This document shows positions 46,041 through 56,610 of a stretch of DNA of 64,000 bases, in pieces. Position numbers and translations under genes: made by a program. The notes under the pieces are model-generated. The model ran no database searches. It was not told the DNA's origin and worked only from the letters and a program-made list of their open reading frames with translations. This stretch comes from Blasia pusilla (taxonomy: Eukaryota > Marchantiophyta > Marchantiopsida > Blasiales), in contig CM114272.1 of the NCBI GenBank assembly GCA_050084515.1, positions 5,642,001-5,706,000 on the forward strand, written 5' to 3'. Numbering within the stretch: the first letter of the stretch is position 1; every line of letters begins with the position of its first letter.

Positions 46041-47690
46041 TCCCTTCATCGGGAATAATTGTAGAATCGGAACTTTGGTTCAAATTGTGTCCCAAACTGC
46101 CGCGCCCGTTGAAAGTCAATTGAAGCCAAACTTGGACTCAGTCCAATTGAATCCTACAATCCAATTTTGGCCGCAAAAGGTTCCCGGTAAAGGGAAATCC
46201 CCATCCTCGATTGGAACTGTAGTTCCGAATGGCCTACACCTTGCATCCCAATAGGTTGGCAACAAGTGTAGAATCGAAACCTTCGTTGTGATTGTGTCCC
46301 AAACTGTCGCGCCCGCTGAAGGTCATTTGGAGCCAAACTGAGTCTCAGTCCAATTGGATCCTAAGATCCAATTCTAGCCGCAGAAGGCGTCCGATAAAGG
46401 GAAATCTCCATCCTCATTTAGAATTGTAGTTCTGAATGGTCTGCTCCTTACATCCCAATAGATCGGTAACAAGTGTAGAATCGAAACCTTAGTTCTAATA
46501 GTGTCCCAAATTGTGACGCCCGCTGGAGGTCATTTGGAGCCAAACTTAGTCAAGGTCCAATTGGATCCTTAGATCCATTTCCAGCCCTAGAAGGCGTCTG
46601 GTAAAGGGAAATCCCCATCCTCGATTGGGACTGTAGTTCCGAATGGCTTGCTCTTTACCTCCCAATAGGTCGGCGGACATTGGAGAATCAAAACTTTAGT
46701 TCTGATTGTATCCCAAACTGTCGCATCCCCTGAAGGTCATTTGGAGCCAAACTTAGTCGGAGTCCAATTGGATCCTACGATCCAATTGCGGCCATAGAAG
46801 ACGTCCGATAAAGGAAAATCCCCATCCTCGATTGGAATTGTAGTTCCGAATGGCTTGCTTCTTACCTCCCAATACGTCGGTGGACATTGGAGAAACAGAA
46901 TCTTAGTTCTGATTGTGTCCCAGACTTTTGCATCGGTTGAAGGTCATTTGGAGCAAAACTTAGTCAAAGTCCAATTGGATCCTAAGATCCAATTCCGGGC
47001 CCAGAAGGTGTTTGGCAAAGGAAAATCCTCATCCTTGATTGGAACTGTAGTTCCGAATGGCTTGCTCCTTACCTCCCAATAGGTCAGCGGACATTGGAGA
47101 ATCAAAATCTTAGTTTTGATTGTTTCCCAGACTACCGTGCCCGTTGAAGGTCATTTGGAGCCAAACTTAGTCGGAGTCCAATTGGATCCAAAGATCCAAT
47201 TCCGGCCGTAGAAGGCGTCTGATGAAGGGAAATCCCCATCCTCAATTGGAATTGTAGTTCGAATTTCTGCTCCTTACATTACAATAGATCGAAAATAAAT
47301 GTAGAATCGATTGGAACCAAAGATGCAATTTGTGCCCCAAAAGGCGGCCGGTAATATTTAACCCCAATTTTCAATTGGGGCCGTGGGTCTGAATGTCCTG
47401 CTGCTTACACCCCAATAGGTCAGCAACAAATGTAGAATTGGAACCCTAGTTCTAATTGTGTCCTAAATTTCCGCGACTGTTGAACGTCATTTGGAGCCAA
47501 ACTTAGTTTGAGTCCAATTGGATCCTAAGATCCAATTCCGTCCGTAGAAGGCGTCTGATAAAGGGAAATCCCCATCTTCGGTTGGAAGTGTAGTTCCGAA
47601 CGGCATGCTCCCAAGATTCCAATGGGTCGGCAAAAAATGTAGTTCCGAGCTTATTTGAAACTAGAGTTCTGATTGTATTTTCTTGGCACT
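46040..47690. repeat. Tandem satellite, period about 205-210 bp, about eight copies
   Basis: GGATCCTAAGATCCAATT-type blocks recur near 46150, 46357, 46562, 46768, 46977, 47184 and 47518, with one shortened unit near 47310. Each unit also holds GGTCATTTGGAGCCAAACT, AAGGGAAATCCCCATCCTC, and GGAACTGTAGTTCCGAATGG (exact palindromes at 46213-46226 and 47041-47054). Open frames here are repeat by-products. Confidence 0.92.
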
Positions 47691-47812
47691 CGGTGGGAGC
47701 TTCTCCAAGGCCAAACCAACACATTGCACTATCAACTTAAGGGCTATCTTGACTAGTAGAAACCAAATACTTCCCAGTTCATTTGGAACTGACGGAAATA
47801 AGTCCACCGATA

Positions 47813-48317
47813 TGGACATGTCCATGGACACGGACTTTGTCCATATGCAACCTTGGTACAACCCCAAGTTCATGCTCAAAGATCGACTCTAATACTACAT
47901 ATCGTGTGACTACTCTAGGGTTGCACAGAAACGGACAAGTCCGGATATATCCATGGACATGCCACTTAGGTATCTGCATCTAAGTCTGCCCCGAGCTTGT
48001 CTCGTAGAATCATGTTGGATAAGCCTGCAAGGCGGGCTCAAGATCATGTCGGGCCCGCACATGGCCCACAAAGCTAGCTCAGCCATGCGTAGGTGCATGC
48101 GGGATCCCTAAACCCTATTGGCCTATCGCAGGCTAGTGCAAGCTGCGCGCGGGCCAAAAAATGGGCAGGTGATTGACGAACCCGGGTCCACTTGGCCAAC
48201 TCAGATGCGAGACGCGGGTATCTAAGCCCGCACGGACATGTCCGTACTTAAGACGGACATAAGTTTGCAGACATGGACATGTCCGCGGACACAGACTTTG
48301 TCGGTGTGCAACCTTGG
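47813..48317. repeat. Pair of 44-bp direct repeats flanking a GC-rich segment
   Basis: TGGACATGTCC...GGACAC.GACTTTGTC...TGCAACCTTGG occurs at 47813-47856 and 48274-48317 with few differences. GGACATGTCC is a perfect palindrome. Between them is a GCGGGC/GCCCGC-rich stretch related to the array at 48.7 kb. Confidence 0.75.
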
Positions 48318-48375
48318 GTTACTCCCTTGAACGGCGGTCATATGTATCACAAAATCTTGCATTCAATTAGTCACA

Positions 48376-48695
48376 CTCTTCTTATTGATCTCGATCCAAA
48401 CACACTCATATTAGCCATAATTTATATCAACTAGCCTTGCGTCCCTCAAGTCTTGGTCTCGGGCAACCCTTTAAGCTCAACCAATCTAGATAAGGTCACA
48501 TATTGACCTCACCCCTCACTCCTCGACACAATTAGTCATTCCAGACATGGTACACACTTCCATGATAGTCTAAGAATCTAAACACTGCTAGTGCAGCTAG
48601 CGGTCCAAATTATCCAATGGACCCTTAACAATTCCCTAACCAAGACTCAATATGTGAGTTATGAGTGAAGGTCCAAGGTTAGTGTCCATAATTGC
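48376..48695 (+). repeat. Dispersed repeat copy B (partner at 28327-28643)
   Basis: Second copy of the roughly 320-bp repeat described at 28327. It ends just before the GC-rich palindromic array. Confidence 0.8.
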
Positions 48696-48699
48696 TCCA

Positions 48700-49640
48700 T
48701 GCACCCTAGCCCGGCTAGGGTGCGGGCTAGGGTGCATGACCCAGACTTGTTGTGGGCCTTGGAGCCCGCATGCGGGCTAGGGTGCAAGCCCTCAAGCCCG
48801 CGTCCGGGCTACTTGAGGGCCACCGAGCCTTGGAGCCCGCATGCGGACTAGGGTGCATGACCCGGACTCGTGTAGGATAGGGTGCGGTCTGTGAAGACAG
48901 AATCCGGGCTGCTTAACCCACGCACGGGCTCATTGCAGGCCTTGGAGCTCCCATGCGGACTAGAGTGCGGGCTTTGAAGCCCGCGTCCGGGCTGCTTGCG
49001 GGCCGCCAAGCCCACGCGCGGGCTAGGTTGCAGCCCCCAAGCCCGCGCGAAGGCTTGTTGCGGGCCTTGGAGCCCACTTGCGGGCTAGGTTGTGGGATCA
49101 TTGCGGGCCCGAGAGCCCGCATGCAGGCTAGGATGCGGGCCCTGAAGCTCACGTCCGAGTTGATTACGGGTCGCTTGCAGGCCTCCGAGCCCGCAAGCAT
49201 TCTACGGCGTGGGCTACTTGCTGGCCTAATAGCCCGTATGTGGGCTAGGGTGCGGGCCTTGAAACTCGGCTTGCATGCAGGCTTGGGATCCTGCATGCAA
49301 GCTAGGGCGCGGGCTTGCATGCGGGCCACCGATCCCGCGCACGAGCTCATTGCGAGCCTTGGAGCCCGCCTATGGGCTATGTCGCAGGCCGCTAAGCCCT
49401 CGCGCGGGCTCGTTGCGGGCTAGGGTGCGGGCTGCTTGCAGGCATGGGAGCCCACATGCAAGCTATGGCGGGGGCTTGTATGCAGGCCGCCAAGCCCGCA
49501 AGCGAGGGCTAGTTGCAGGCCCTGGAGCTCACGTAGAGCCCGTGTGCGGACTCCAAGGCCCGTAGTACGGGCTCTGTGAGGGCCTTGGAGCCCACATGTG
49601 CGCAAGGGCGCACGCTTGCATGTAGGCCAGGGGTTGTGGG
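48700..49640. repeat. GC-rich array of AGCCCGC-type palindromes
   Basis: Irregular tandem array of units like CCTTGGAGCCCGCATGCGGG then CTAGGGTGCGGGC, with many perfect or near-perfect 14-16 bp palindromes (AGCCCGCATGCGGGCT, AGCCCGCGTCCGGGCT). The unit length varies, about 40-70 bp. Because of the strand symmetry, long frames stay open on both strands (48953-49423 plus, 49350-48913 minus); neither is called as a gene. Confidence 0.9.
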
Positions 49641-50429
49641 CGGGCCCTATGATTTTAGTGAGATATTTAATTAATTTTGTCACTATTGTGGTTTGGGTGA
49701 TTGACGGTTTGAGAAGTTGGAATAGGGTTGTTGTAGGAAAATATAGATTAGTTAGGAATGAGAGTAATCGACGAATTTGGGATCCTAGTGGTGGAGAAAG
49801 GAATGAAAATATTAAAATAGATTTGAATAGGATAGTTGTATTGCAAAAGAGGTATGTTGGAAATTTAAACTAGGTCAAGAAGTTAGGATAGGTCAAGAAG
49901 GAACCTAATATGAGAATAAAAATAGATTTATTAAAGAAAATTAATAGAGATGATTTAATAATCAATTGTAAGTGGGGGTAGATGATTTGGGGAGTTAGAA
50001 GGGTTCATTCTCTCTTCCTTCCATCATCCCTTACATAAACTTGCTCATTTTTTGTATATCCTCATAATCTCATTCCTCCGTTCATCTCTCTCTCTCTCTC
50101 TCATTTTTTTTTCTCCATAGATAGCTGAACTTGATAAGACAAAGATGCACTTCGATAAAAACGAGTGATGGAAAACCCATCAGAAGTACAAATAAGTGAG
50201 AATATGTTTTGCCACTAGATAACCCTAATACTAAAGGTATTTTGGCTATCTAGGTTAGCATATTGATCTTTCTTGTTCATAGCAAGTGTTCCAAGTTTTG
50301 TTATTGGAGCATTCACGGACAATATCTTGTGTAATTTGCATATATTTTACTGATCGATGTATATACTAATATTGACATAGTAAATTATTGCAAATTTTCC
50401 AAATATTTTTGGGTGGGGTTAGTGAGTGC

Positions 50430-52548
50430 CTGTAGTCATGACCAAAGCCAAAAAAATCCAACAGATTGTGAAGGAACATTGGGAAGAAGTACAGATGGAA
50501 AGTGGAACATCAAGCAGATGGGAGTGCAAGTAATATTTCTATTCTATGAAAACCTATCATAGAACAGGGATGGTGAAGCATTTTACCCGAGAGAGAAGAA
50601 AGACAAAAGATGGGAATCAGGATACCCATCATGCCAAATTATGTGTGAAGGTCCCTCCCAGTGTGCAACGGGATCTCCAAAACAAGGTACTAGTGGGAAA
50701 TGGACAAACAAGGGAAGCGAGACCTTCGAGTGAAGTGGAAGAGACGACTCCATTACAAATAGGTTAGAAAAAAATAAGAAATAGTGTTTATGTTGTACAA
50801 AATATTGATGGGATTGCGAATATGCCACCAAGTGACAGTCTCGAGAAATATAGAGGAGTTGTTGGGCCCATTCAAGGGAGAAGTAGTAGCAAGCTGATTT
50901 TGGGAAGAAGCAAGCTGATATGAGGGATTCTTTCAACATCCGAGGAATAGAAGTTGCAAATGACATATGGGCAAAGAGTTTCTATGAATATGGAATACCA
51001 TTCAATATAGTATGGCAAGATGCTTTCAAAGAAGCAGTGTTGGAAACAACAAAGGTGAAGGGCTACTCAAGTCTTAGTTACAATTCATTGCGCACCATCC
51101 TACTTGAGAAACATATGGGGAAGGTAAAGGAAAAGGTGGATGGCATCTTGGAAAATTTGCGTTTAGGGGCCATGATCATAACGGATTCTTGGACTAATGT
51201 GAGGAGCGAGTCTTTAGTGAACATAATGGTCTCTTGTCCACAAGGTGAGGTCATGATTGAGTCGGTAGACACCAAAGGGGAATCCCAAACGGCGGAATGG
51301 TTGGCAGGTCACATACAGAGGACTATCATGCGCATCGGTCCAAAGAATATGTTGCTACTTGTGATAGACAATGCTAGCAATGAGCAAGCAGCAGGAAAAC
51401 TTATCGAAGTAAAGTTCCCTCATATTCTTTGGGGTGGATGCGTATCACATTCTCTTGATCTAGTCTGCAAAGAGTGGGATACCTGGCCTTGAGTGGACAA
51501 GATTTTTGCACAAGTTGGTGAGATGGTAGTATTTTTGAAGACTAGAACTTGGGTGATGGCCAAATTTATGGAAACCAATCCAATGAAGAGACGATTGTTG
51601 CTTCTTGCAAATACATGCTTTACAAAAAATTTTATCATGTTGGGACGCGTCTTAGAATTGAGGGAGGCATTCCATGCCATGGTTGCCACCAATGCTTTTA
51701 GAGAGTATTTCAATGGCAGGGATGCGAGGCAAAGGGAGAAGGTACAAGAGATTGAGACTACTGTGGCCAATCACAATTTTTGGATGGAGGGTGAAGAGTT
51801 GTTTGCTACGGCTCAACCAACTATTATTTTGTTGAAAGAGTGTGATGGTCATAAAGCAATGAGTGGTGTATTTATCACCGTATTTTTGAGATAATGGAAG
51901 AGACTCGTTCTTTCCTGTAACTCCATAGCCCTGCGTGGGCGGAAGGCATCGCAGTTATTTTATCACAATTTCTAGAGCTATAGAGATGGTCGATGTTATT
52001 TCTAGGTGGTGGGAACTTATCCACAACAAGTTCCATGCAATAGGCTACATTCTCGCCCCTTACAATCTTCTTGATAGTGTTCAAGACGTCACTTCAAATG
52101 CTGAGTGCATGAGAGATTTCAAACAATATCTGAAACTTTATGCAAGAGGGGCCTCAATATCACCAAGGCTAATTCTTATGTGGCAACTTGCTTGCGAGAG
52201 TTGGGCAACATTATGAACCATCAAGAAATATTTGTGGATGAATTTGGTAGGGAAGTTTTTGATTCACTTAGTCCCTCTGATCGGTGGAGCATGCACAGTC
52301 AAGATGCACAAACATTGCGCTCTATGGCTAAGTCCATATTAGCACAAGTGGTTTTATCTTCTTCAGCGGAGAGAAATTGGAGTAGTTATAGTTTTATCCA
52401 CAACAAGCACAGGAATAAATTGACCAACAAGCATGCCAGGGATTTGGTTTACATCTACTCAAACTCAAGGTTTGGAGACAAGAGTGTTTCTCAGAAATCA
52501 AGACAAGCGCTCTTGTACGAGCAATACTTTTCAACAAGGGATGGATAA
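50430..52548 (+). pseudogene. hAT-family transposase, decayed
   Basis: A DNA-transposon transposase in pieces. Near 50480-50600 a broken BED-type zinc finger is seen (WECK, stop, then MVKHFTRER). The frame 50920-51489 holds a DUF659-like segment with GAMIITDSWTNVRSESLVNI, VSCPQGEVMIESVD and LLVIDNASNEQAAGKLIE, then WGGCVSHSLDLV. It continues past a stop into 51493-51891 and, after a damaged stretch, 52105-52545, with the hAT C-terminal dimerisation motif SSSAERNWSSYSFIHNKHRN and ARDLVYIYSNSRF. At least four breaks make it inactive. Terminal inverted repeats and the 8-bp target duplication were looked for but not recognised. Confidence 0.85.
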
Positions 52549-52583
52549 GAACAAGCTAGAAGGGTAGTAGAAGATGGGAGTGA

Positions 52584-53900
52584 ATGTTGTCACGTCTTTT
52601 AGGATAGATCGGTGAGATCTAGTAGAGCGCCTTTTTGAGTAGTGGAGGACATGCTCAGTAGGTCGAGGATGACCTACTGAGGCCCCGGGAAACCTGAGAG
52701 AGTAAGTTTCTCCTTCGTTTCGGCTCATTTGGAACCATTTTGAGGAACTTACTATTTTAGGTAAGTATTATTTTGAGTATATGATCAACTTTATATTTTT
52801 GGTAAGTGGCCCTTGACCTCCTACATCAGGTCAAGAGCCAAGGAGGTGACTTGGGAGAATAGGTTACGATGGAGAAAGCTTGGGAGAGGGGAGGGGTATA
52901 CCTCAAGGAGAGAGAGCTTGAGAGCTTCATGGGGGAGCTCGCTAGTCACTTGCTGTTTTTGCAGGTTAGGGACCTATTACACCTTTGAGAGCTATGGTGC
53001 TGAGATAGTGTAGAGAGAGATTGCTTTACAAAGAGAGAATGAGAGAGTGAGAGAGCTTCATGGGGGAGCTCGCTAGTCACTTGCTGTTTTTGCAGGTTAG
53101 GGACCCTATTCCCCGTTCAGAGGCTCATGGGAGTGCTCATCGGAGCAAGGGCTGCTTTGAATGTTCTTTGCATTTGCCGATTTTTCGTGTGGAAGAGTCG
53201 CGCGCGGAAGCACTGTCCAATTTCTGATAGGGATTGATCATGGGGGCAGGTTGCCCCATGCTGATGCTCTCGGGAGCACCATGTAGCTTGCTGATTTGTA
53301 TTTTTATAGGTTTTACATTTTGGTTGAGAGAAATCAACGCGGAAGCGCTGCCGAATTTTGTGTAGGAGAAAGAGACATTGGGCTTTACAATAGTCCCCGT
53401 AAATTTTTACTCAAATTTTCAATTCCAAATATTTTTTGATTCTATTGTATATCGTAAAGTTATACACGTTGTGCAACAAACGGTGCGCAATTTGGAGTTG
53501 CAAGTAAAAAGTTATGGTCAATCTTGCAAAATTGCCATTGCTAGGCGATTTTTAGGGTTAAATTGTTCAAATCCTAAATCTGCCGCCTACGCTGGCGGCG
53601 GCCGTCACCATCATAGTCACCGTCACTGGTCAACGGTCAACCATAAGTATTGATGGTGAACCGTTGGCCATTTCCATTGCCCAGCGTTGCTCAAAGCTGC
53701 ATTCGGCCGTTGTCCACCCTTTGGTTGCCATTGCCGCCATTACGAAGTAGAGGGTCTTCCATGACCACCGTTGATTCTCTGACTTGCGCCGCCACCACGT
53801 ACTTTGGTTTGGCCGCCACCATCATTGCAGTTTTGTCATCAACTAGTGATGGTAGATGACCTCTGGTTATGGTGTTTGAGTTTTGATTTCATGCTGCTAT
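52584..53900 (+). other. Leader of the Ty3 element, possible 5' LTR remains
   Basis: TGTTGTCACG at 52584 is a plausible LTR start (TG...). A 54-bp sequence is repeated exactly at 52920-52973 and 53051-53104 (period 131), containing CATGGGGGAGCTCGCTAGTC. A second loose repeat (GCGCGGAAGC..TGTCCAATTT and ACGCGGAAGC..TGCCGAATTT) occurs near 53200 and 53340. No primer-binding site or matching 3' LTR was found, so LTR limits are unknown. Confidence 0.4.
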
Positions 53901-53977
53901 GTTGTGATTGGTAGCCGCTCCACAACGATCGGATACCGTGCCGTGACGCCCGTAGCCGCAACGCGCCGCCAATTGCC

Positions 53978-55100
53978 GTGCCATGCTGCTCGTGGCCACA
54001 TTGCACCATCTCGATCGCGGAGCCGCACCCATTTAACCGGTTTACAGTATGGAACGGTATGTTCCAACATCTAGAGGGGGCGCCCATGGACGATTACCAT
54101 AAGTTCTCTCAGAGATATGCATGTGAGATCAAGGCGTGGAGGCTCTACGATGACCCACATTATGTGTCATGGATGAGGAGGAGGAGGTCAGGAGAGGCTA
54201 CTTCCTCTTCCCCTAGTGATGTTTTAGGAGGGGTCACTCGCACGAGAGCAGTTGCACCGTCTAGTCGGGTTCGTCCCAGGTTCAACCCTGTAGTTGAGTT
54301 CTTTGATGAGTTGAGGGCAAGCTACCAGGGGGTACGGACGGAGAAGTTGCGGAGCATCCACGACTTCTAGAGGCGCCCAAGTGAGAGTTGCGTGAGGCTT
54401 ACACTCGCTTGCGCCGATTGATCAACGTCACTCAGGGGATGATAGAGGCTCAGGCTATCTAGTCATGGTACGCAATGCTAGACCGGACCCTACAGACACG
54501 GGTGCGGGAGGAGATGCTTCTTATGAACGCCTCCCCTATGTTGAGAGATGTTTTCAAGACCGCCAAGAACATTGAGTGCAACATGGCGGAGGAGAGCGTA
54601 GCCACCATGGGTTCTGGGCGAGAGTAGTCACGATTGTCTGCACTACCTGTGCAGCAACGTGGACTCCGAGATAGGTTGATTGTGGCACCACGAGCTCAAG
54701 GAGGATACCGGGAGGCCGTGCCACAAAGACCTGCGCCCTCATATGCCGCTCAGCAATAGCCGCCTACTATTACTTGTTGGTCATGTGGTGGAACCCATCA
54801 TAAGAGCGATTGAACTCGTCAGGGTCATGGACGTGTGCCTCAGCATGGAGGAGGAGATGGTGATGCACCAGGAGATTATTAGTGTGACTATTGTCAGAGG
54901 TATGGTCATACACGTGCCAGGTGTTTCAGTTTACATCCTGAGTTACGTCCGGACCGAGGGCCAGAGAGGGCACCAGAGCGAGTAGCGGGTCCGGTGGGCC
55001 TAGAGATCATGCACCAGGTGGTCCCGTTGGGGGACGAGGAGCTGGAGTTGCCCGACAGGATGGTGGAGCTGCCCGTGGAGGAGGTAGAGTCCAACCACCT
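53978..55100 (+). pseudogene. Gag of the Ty3 element, two CCHC zinc knuckles
   Basis: Capsid/nucleocapsid region. After an N-terminal part (53978-54370; DDYHKFSQRYACEIKAWRL) the frame shifts and continues near 54388 as LREAYTRLRRLINVTQGM. Two nucleocapsid zinc knuckles follow in one frame: at 54775 (CWSCGGTHHKSD with the last cysteine now a TGA stop at 54811) and a complete CX2CX4HX4C at 54883-54924 (CDYCQRYGHTRARC). TAG stops at 54460, 54625, 54757 and 54880. The knuckles would bind element RNA. Confidence 0.8.
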
Positions 55101-55375
55101 AGACGCGTCGAGGGAGATGCTTGGCGTGAGGCGTGATGGCTGCTCAGATACATCAACAATAGGAGTAGATTGCCGCTATGGCATTGAGATTACCCGATGC
55201 CGGATCCGTGGCATGGACATCATATGGAGCAGCCACAAATATGGAGGATCCCGGTTGGATGTGCGGGGTTGCCCAGATGGAGGCAGCCTCAGTTGTGACG
55301 CGTGGAGTAGCCGCAGAGTTGGATCCATAGCGAGGGGAAGCTAGGAAATAGACTAGGCTTCCTTAGTCTTTCACG

Positions 55376-56290
55376 TTGTCCGAGGCGATGAGGACCCCAT
55401 CGATGGGTCCTGATCAGAGTTCTTGGAGAGTTGGTGATGTTGTTGGTGTGAAGGCACGGAGGGTAATGGGAGAAGCGAGTGCAACGACTCCTATTGTTGA
55501 TGCTCAAGAGGGGCATTGGTCGAGCACGTTGTTCGGGGCGGCCACCATTGTGTACCGCGCTCCTTTATTTTGTGCTTCCGATGTTATGACGTTGGGGGGT
55601 ATGCCCGCCAAGGCTTTTTGGCTGGCCGCTATCCTATGTGAGCATGGAGTTGGAGTTCCTACATCACATTCAGAGGTGATTGGAGAGGAGGTGATGGACC
55701 TGCCCTTGGAGCGGATGCTCAGGCCGTCCACGTCAGATTCATGGCAGGCTGCGGCTGCTAGGATGGCACAGATGCCCGCTAGACCCGCGATAGAGCGTGC
55801 CATGGCTTCTCCTGGTGTTGTGTTGCTGGATAACCGAGGAGAGGTCTTCCAGTTGCTGAGTCCTAGAGGTAGAGCTTTTAGTCTACAGCGTGTCTTGTTG
55901 GATTCAAGAGCACAACCCTCATGTTGGGGAAAGCGTCATTTAAAGGATTGGGCTTCACGAGAGCCGATGTGGAGCGTTGTCCATTCCGGATATAGACATC
56001 CTTGGGTGGAGCGAGTACCACACAGTATATCACCTAACATGAGGTCATGGCGAGGATTCGCCTGGGACATCCTACAGATGAGGCTGTGATGCGAGCCAAG
56101 GCGATAGTGATTGATGCAGAGTCCTATGACGTCTTGGTTGGTGGAGTAGTGTTTTACCCGATGGGGTTTTCCCTAGACTACTAGGAAGAGTCACCGTCTT
56201 ATAGACCAGGATGGCACTTAGGTGATGGGCGCCTTAGCTCATTACCCGTTCGATTCACATGTGCACTGATCGAGCAACGGCCAGGAGAGA
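55376..56290 (+). pseudogene. Aspartic protease region of the Ty3 element
   Basis: The retropepsin-type site is at about 55892-55915, reading VLLDSRAQP. The expected active-site triplet is DSG or DTG; here the glycine codon has become AGA (arginine), so the protease is inactive. After a frame change the sequence runs AESYDVLVGGVVFYPMGFSL (about 56116-56175), the second conserved block of retropepsins in which a hydrophobic-G pair supports the fold, with a TAG stop at 56182. The region then leads directly into the methyltransferase. Confidence 0.7.
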
Positions 56291-56610
56291 TGGTGACCTT
56301 AGCAGCATTTAGTAGTGCCATCACTTGGCCTAGTGATTTGATTGAGGGACATGTCTATGCAGAGGATACTCCCGTTCCTGAAATTTCTATGGAGAGGAAT
56401 GTTATGGTAGCCGCATCATTTTGTGGAGGAGAGGTGCCGCTGTGGGGCTCGACTGAGGAGCTTCAACGATTGGCAGATGAGCACGTGCAAACCACGTGGA
56501 GAGAGGCATTTGCACCAGAGCATGATGGGTCTGAGGAACCCGAGGTAGCAGGGAGTGCTACGATGAAACCCTTGGATACCACACCCATTGTCTGGTGTAC
56601 CCCGGAGGAG

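Noticed and set aside
48913-49423. 145-156 codon frames on both strands in the GC palindromic array
   Set aside because: Strand-symmetric repeats keep both strands open; the protein repeats mirror the DNA unit.
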